Position numbers and translations under genes: made by a program. Below the pieces are notes generated by a model. That model was not told where the DNA came from and did no database searches. It worked only from the letters and a program-made list of their open reading frames with translations. Of a stretch of DNA of 42,885 bases, positions 41,393 to 42,885 are shown one piece after another. Source of the DNA: Ruminococcus_G sp050944415 (GTDB taxonomy: Bacteria > Bacillota > Clostridia > Lachnospirales > Lachnospiraceae). Location: assembly GCA_050944415.1 (NCBI GenBank), contig JBMNRA010000017.1, positions 1 through 42,885 of the forward strand. Direction: 5' to 3'. Every line of letters begins with the position of its first letter. Within the stretch, counting starts at the first letter, position 1.

Positions 41393-42067
41393 ATGAGTTT
41401 TAATATTGCAATTGACGGTCCGGCAGGTGCGGGAAAAAGTACTATTGCGCGGCAGCTGGCTCACAGACTGGGGTTTATATATGTGGATACGGGGGCTATG
41501 TACCGGGCAATGGCTTATTATCTTCTGAAGAAGGAGATTGCTCCGGAGGATCTGGAAAAAATGCAGGAAGCCTGCGGGGATGCGGATATCACTATCATTT
41601 ACGAACAGGGAGAACAGCAGGTACTTTTAAACGGTGAGAACGTAACGTCTCATCTGAGAGAAGAAAGAGTGGGGAATATGGCCTCTGTCAGCTCGGCGCT
41701 TCCGGCGGTGAGAAAAAAGCTGACTCAGCTGCAGAAGAAACTGGCTGCCTCTGCCGATGTGGTGATGGACGGCCGTGATATCGGAACAGCGGTTCTTCCG
41801 GATGCTCAGGTGAAAATATATCTGACAGCTGGAACTGATGTGCGGGCCCGAAGACGATATGACGAGCTGAAAAAAAAAGGAATGAAAAGTGATCTGTCTG
41901 CCATAGAAAAAGATATAGAAGAAAGGGATTACAGAGATATGCACCGGGAAATCGCACCCCTTTGCCAGGCGGAGGATGCGGTCCTGGTGGACACATCGGG
42001 AATGGATATTGAGACGGTATTGAATACGGTACTGAATATATGTGAGGAGAAAAAGCAGAATTTATGA
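41393..42067 (+). CDS. cmk: Cytidylate kinase
   Basis: 224 residues. The P-loop IDGPAGAGKSTIARQLA is at about 7-23, YVDTGAMYRAMAYY follows, and MDGRDIGTAVLPDAQVKIYLTA and RRRYDEL form the CMP-binding and lid parts. It phosphorylates CMP and dCMP. GGAGGAG precedes ATG 41393. The stop overlaps the ispH start (ATGA), a cmk-ispH pairing often seen in Clostridia. Confidence 0.96.
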   Translation: MSFNIAIDGPAGAGKSTIARQLAHRLGFIYVDTGAMYRAMAYYLLKKEIAPEDLEKMQEACGDADITIIYEQGEQQVLLNGENVTSHLREERVGNMASVSSALPAVRKKLTQLQKKLAASADVVMDGRDIGTAVLPDAQVKIYLTAGTDVRARRRYDELKKKGMKSDLSAIEKDIEERDYRDMHREIAPLCQAEDAVLVDTSGMDIETVLNTVLNICEEKKQNL

Positions 42068-42885
42068 AAGTGACGGTTGCAAAAACTGCAGGTTTCTGTT
42101 TTGGGGTCAGACGTGCCGTGGAGACAGTGTATGAGCAGGTGAACCAGGGCAGCGGGCCTGTCTATACTTACGGGCCCATCATACATAACGAACAGGTTGT
42201 GGAAGATCTGGAATTCAGGGGAGTAAAAGTGATTCATTCGGAAGAAGAACTGAAGGAACTCAGAAATGGAACTGTGGTTATCCGATCTCACGGCGTACCG
42301 AGATCCGTATATCAGATGATAGAGAATCAGGGCCTTGATCTGGTGGATGCAACCTGCCCGTTTGTGAAAAAAATTCATAAAATTGTGGACCGGGAGAGCC
42401 AGAATGGAAAAAAAATCATCATCATCGGAAACAATAATCACCCGGAAGTGGAGGGTATAAAAGGATGGTGCGCCGCTCCGGCTGCGGTTATCGGGAATGA
42501 AAGAGAAGCAGAGGAATTTTCGGCAGATCCGCAGACCAGGCTCTGTATCGTGTCACAGACGACATTTAATTACAACAAATTTCAAGATTTAGTTGAAATT
42601 CTTGCCAAAAAGAGGTATGATAGAAGTGTTTTAAATACGATTTGCAGTGCCACGGAAGAAAGACAGCGGGAAGCTGCCGCGCTGGCCGAACGGGTGGATG
42701 CTATGATTGTCATAGGAGGCAGGAACAGCTCGAATACCCAAAAATTGTATGAAATATGCAAGAAAAAATGTAAAAATACTTACTATATACAGACACTCGT
42801 TGATTTGGAAACCAAGCCTTTTCAATCTATCAGTCATGTAGGTATTACAGCAGGGGCATCGACCCCAAATAATATAATTGAGGAG
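42064..42885 (+). CDS. ispH: 4-hydroxy-3-methylbut-2-enyl diphosphate reductase IspH (3' truncated by window end)
   Basis: 274 residues are visible and the frame runs off the window. The three iron-sulfur cysteines are present: Cys12 (AGFCFGVRRAV), Cys98 (DATCPFV) and Cys194 (TICSATEERQ). Substrate-binding histidines are His41 (IIHNEQV), His76 (RSHGVP) and His126 (NNHPEV). It performs the last step of the MEP isoprenoid pathway. In many Clostridia ispH is fused to a ribosomal protein S1-like domain; that cannot be checked here. Confidence 0.95.
   Translation, partial: MKVTVAKTAGFCFGVRRAVETVYEQVNQGSGPVYTYGPIIHNEQVVEDLEFRGVKVIHSEEELKELRNGTVVIRSHGVPRSVYQMIENQGLDLVDATCPFVKKIHKIVDRESQNGKKIIIIGNNNHPEVEGIKGWCAAPAAVIGNEREAEEFSADPQTRLCIVSQTTFNYNKFQDLVEILAKKRYDRSVLNTICSATEERQREAAALAERVDAMIVIGGRNSSNTQKLYEICKKKCKNTYYIQTLVDLETKPFQSISHVGITAGASTPNNIIEE

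Noticed and set aside
1..42885. tRNA genes, rRNA genes, CRISPR arrays, intact insertion sequences or phage genes
   Set aside because: Looked for cloverleaf-like and CCA-ended segments, regularly spaced repeats with unique spacers, and transposase or integrase motifs; none could be supported.

Overview
The window looks like chromosomal DNA of an anaerobic Firmicute of the class Clostridia, most probably a Lachnospiraceae-type gut bacterium. This is inferred from strong AGGAGG-type ribosome binding sites, near-consensus TTGACA/TATAAT promoters, a tyrosine T-box, two cobalamin riboswitches, the anaerobic (cbi) corrin route, ScpAB, and a surface protein built from glucan/choline-binding-type repeats. 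Nothing in the sequence fixes the species.

Layout. (1) 1-1368: 3' part of a surface protein with YYF/GW repeats and a SleB-like hydrolase domain. (2) 1382-17734: a promoter, a cobalamin riboswitch with a terminator, and a 16-kb tightly packed operon: cbiD, cbiL, cbiF, cbiG, cbiH, a cbiJ-cbiE-cbiT triple fusion, cbiA, cobT, cobU, cobS, a short CobU-like gene, cobC-like, cbiB, cobD, cbiP, cbiC, and an amidohydrolase of unknown role. (3) 17731-18920: cbiK on the minus strand, convergent with the operon across a shared terminator, with its own classic cobalamin riboswitch, terminator and promoter. (4) 18943-25861: divergent hemA, sirC-like, hemC, cobA-hemD fusion, hemB and hemL, then rnhA. This supplies uroporphyrinogen III and precorrin-2; no late heme gene is present and no riboswitch is seen in front of hemA. 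(5) 25872-27679: tyrosine T-box (UAC specifier), a 270-bp stretch of structured repeats, and tyrS. (6) 27693-30871: alaS, a 110-bp MITE-like element with an 8-bp duplication at the alaS stop codon, rpsU and its terminator. (7) 30935-37029: two secreted D-Ala-D-Ala carboxypeptidases, a secreted transglutaminase-like protein, a metallophosphoesterase and scpA-scpB. (8) 37039-42885: glpK, an HD-domain hydrolase, an RpiR-type regulator, a BaiN/HI0933-type flavoprotein, cmk and the 5' part of ispH.

How it works together. Regions 3 and 4 make the tetrapyrrole: glutamyl-tRNA to 5-aminolevulinate (HemA, HemL), to uroporphyrinogen III (HemB, HemC, HemD), to precorrin-2 (CobA domain) and sirohydrochlorin (SirC-like), into which CbiK inserts cobalt. 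The long operon then carries out anaerobic corrin ring contraction, amidation (CbiA, CbiP), aminopropanol attachment (CobD, CbiB) and nucleotide loop assembly (CobU, CobT, CobS, CobC). Cobalamin probably represses cbiK and the cob operon through the two riboswitches, while the precursor operon appears free of that control. No cobalt transporter, corrinoid adenosyltransferase or lower-ligand synthesis gene lies in the window.

The points most worth a second look are the amidohydrolase at the end of the cob operon, the short second CobU-like protein, the MITE-like insertion at the alaS stop codon, and the tandem hairpin repeats between the T-box and tyrS.
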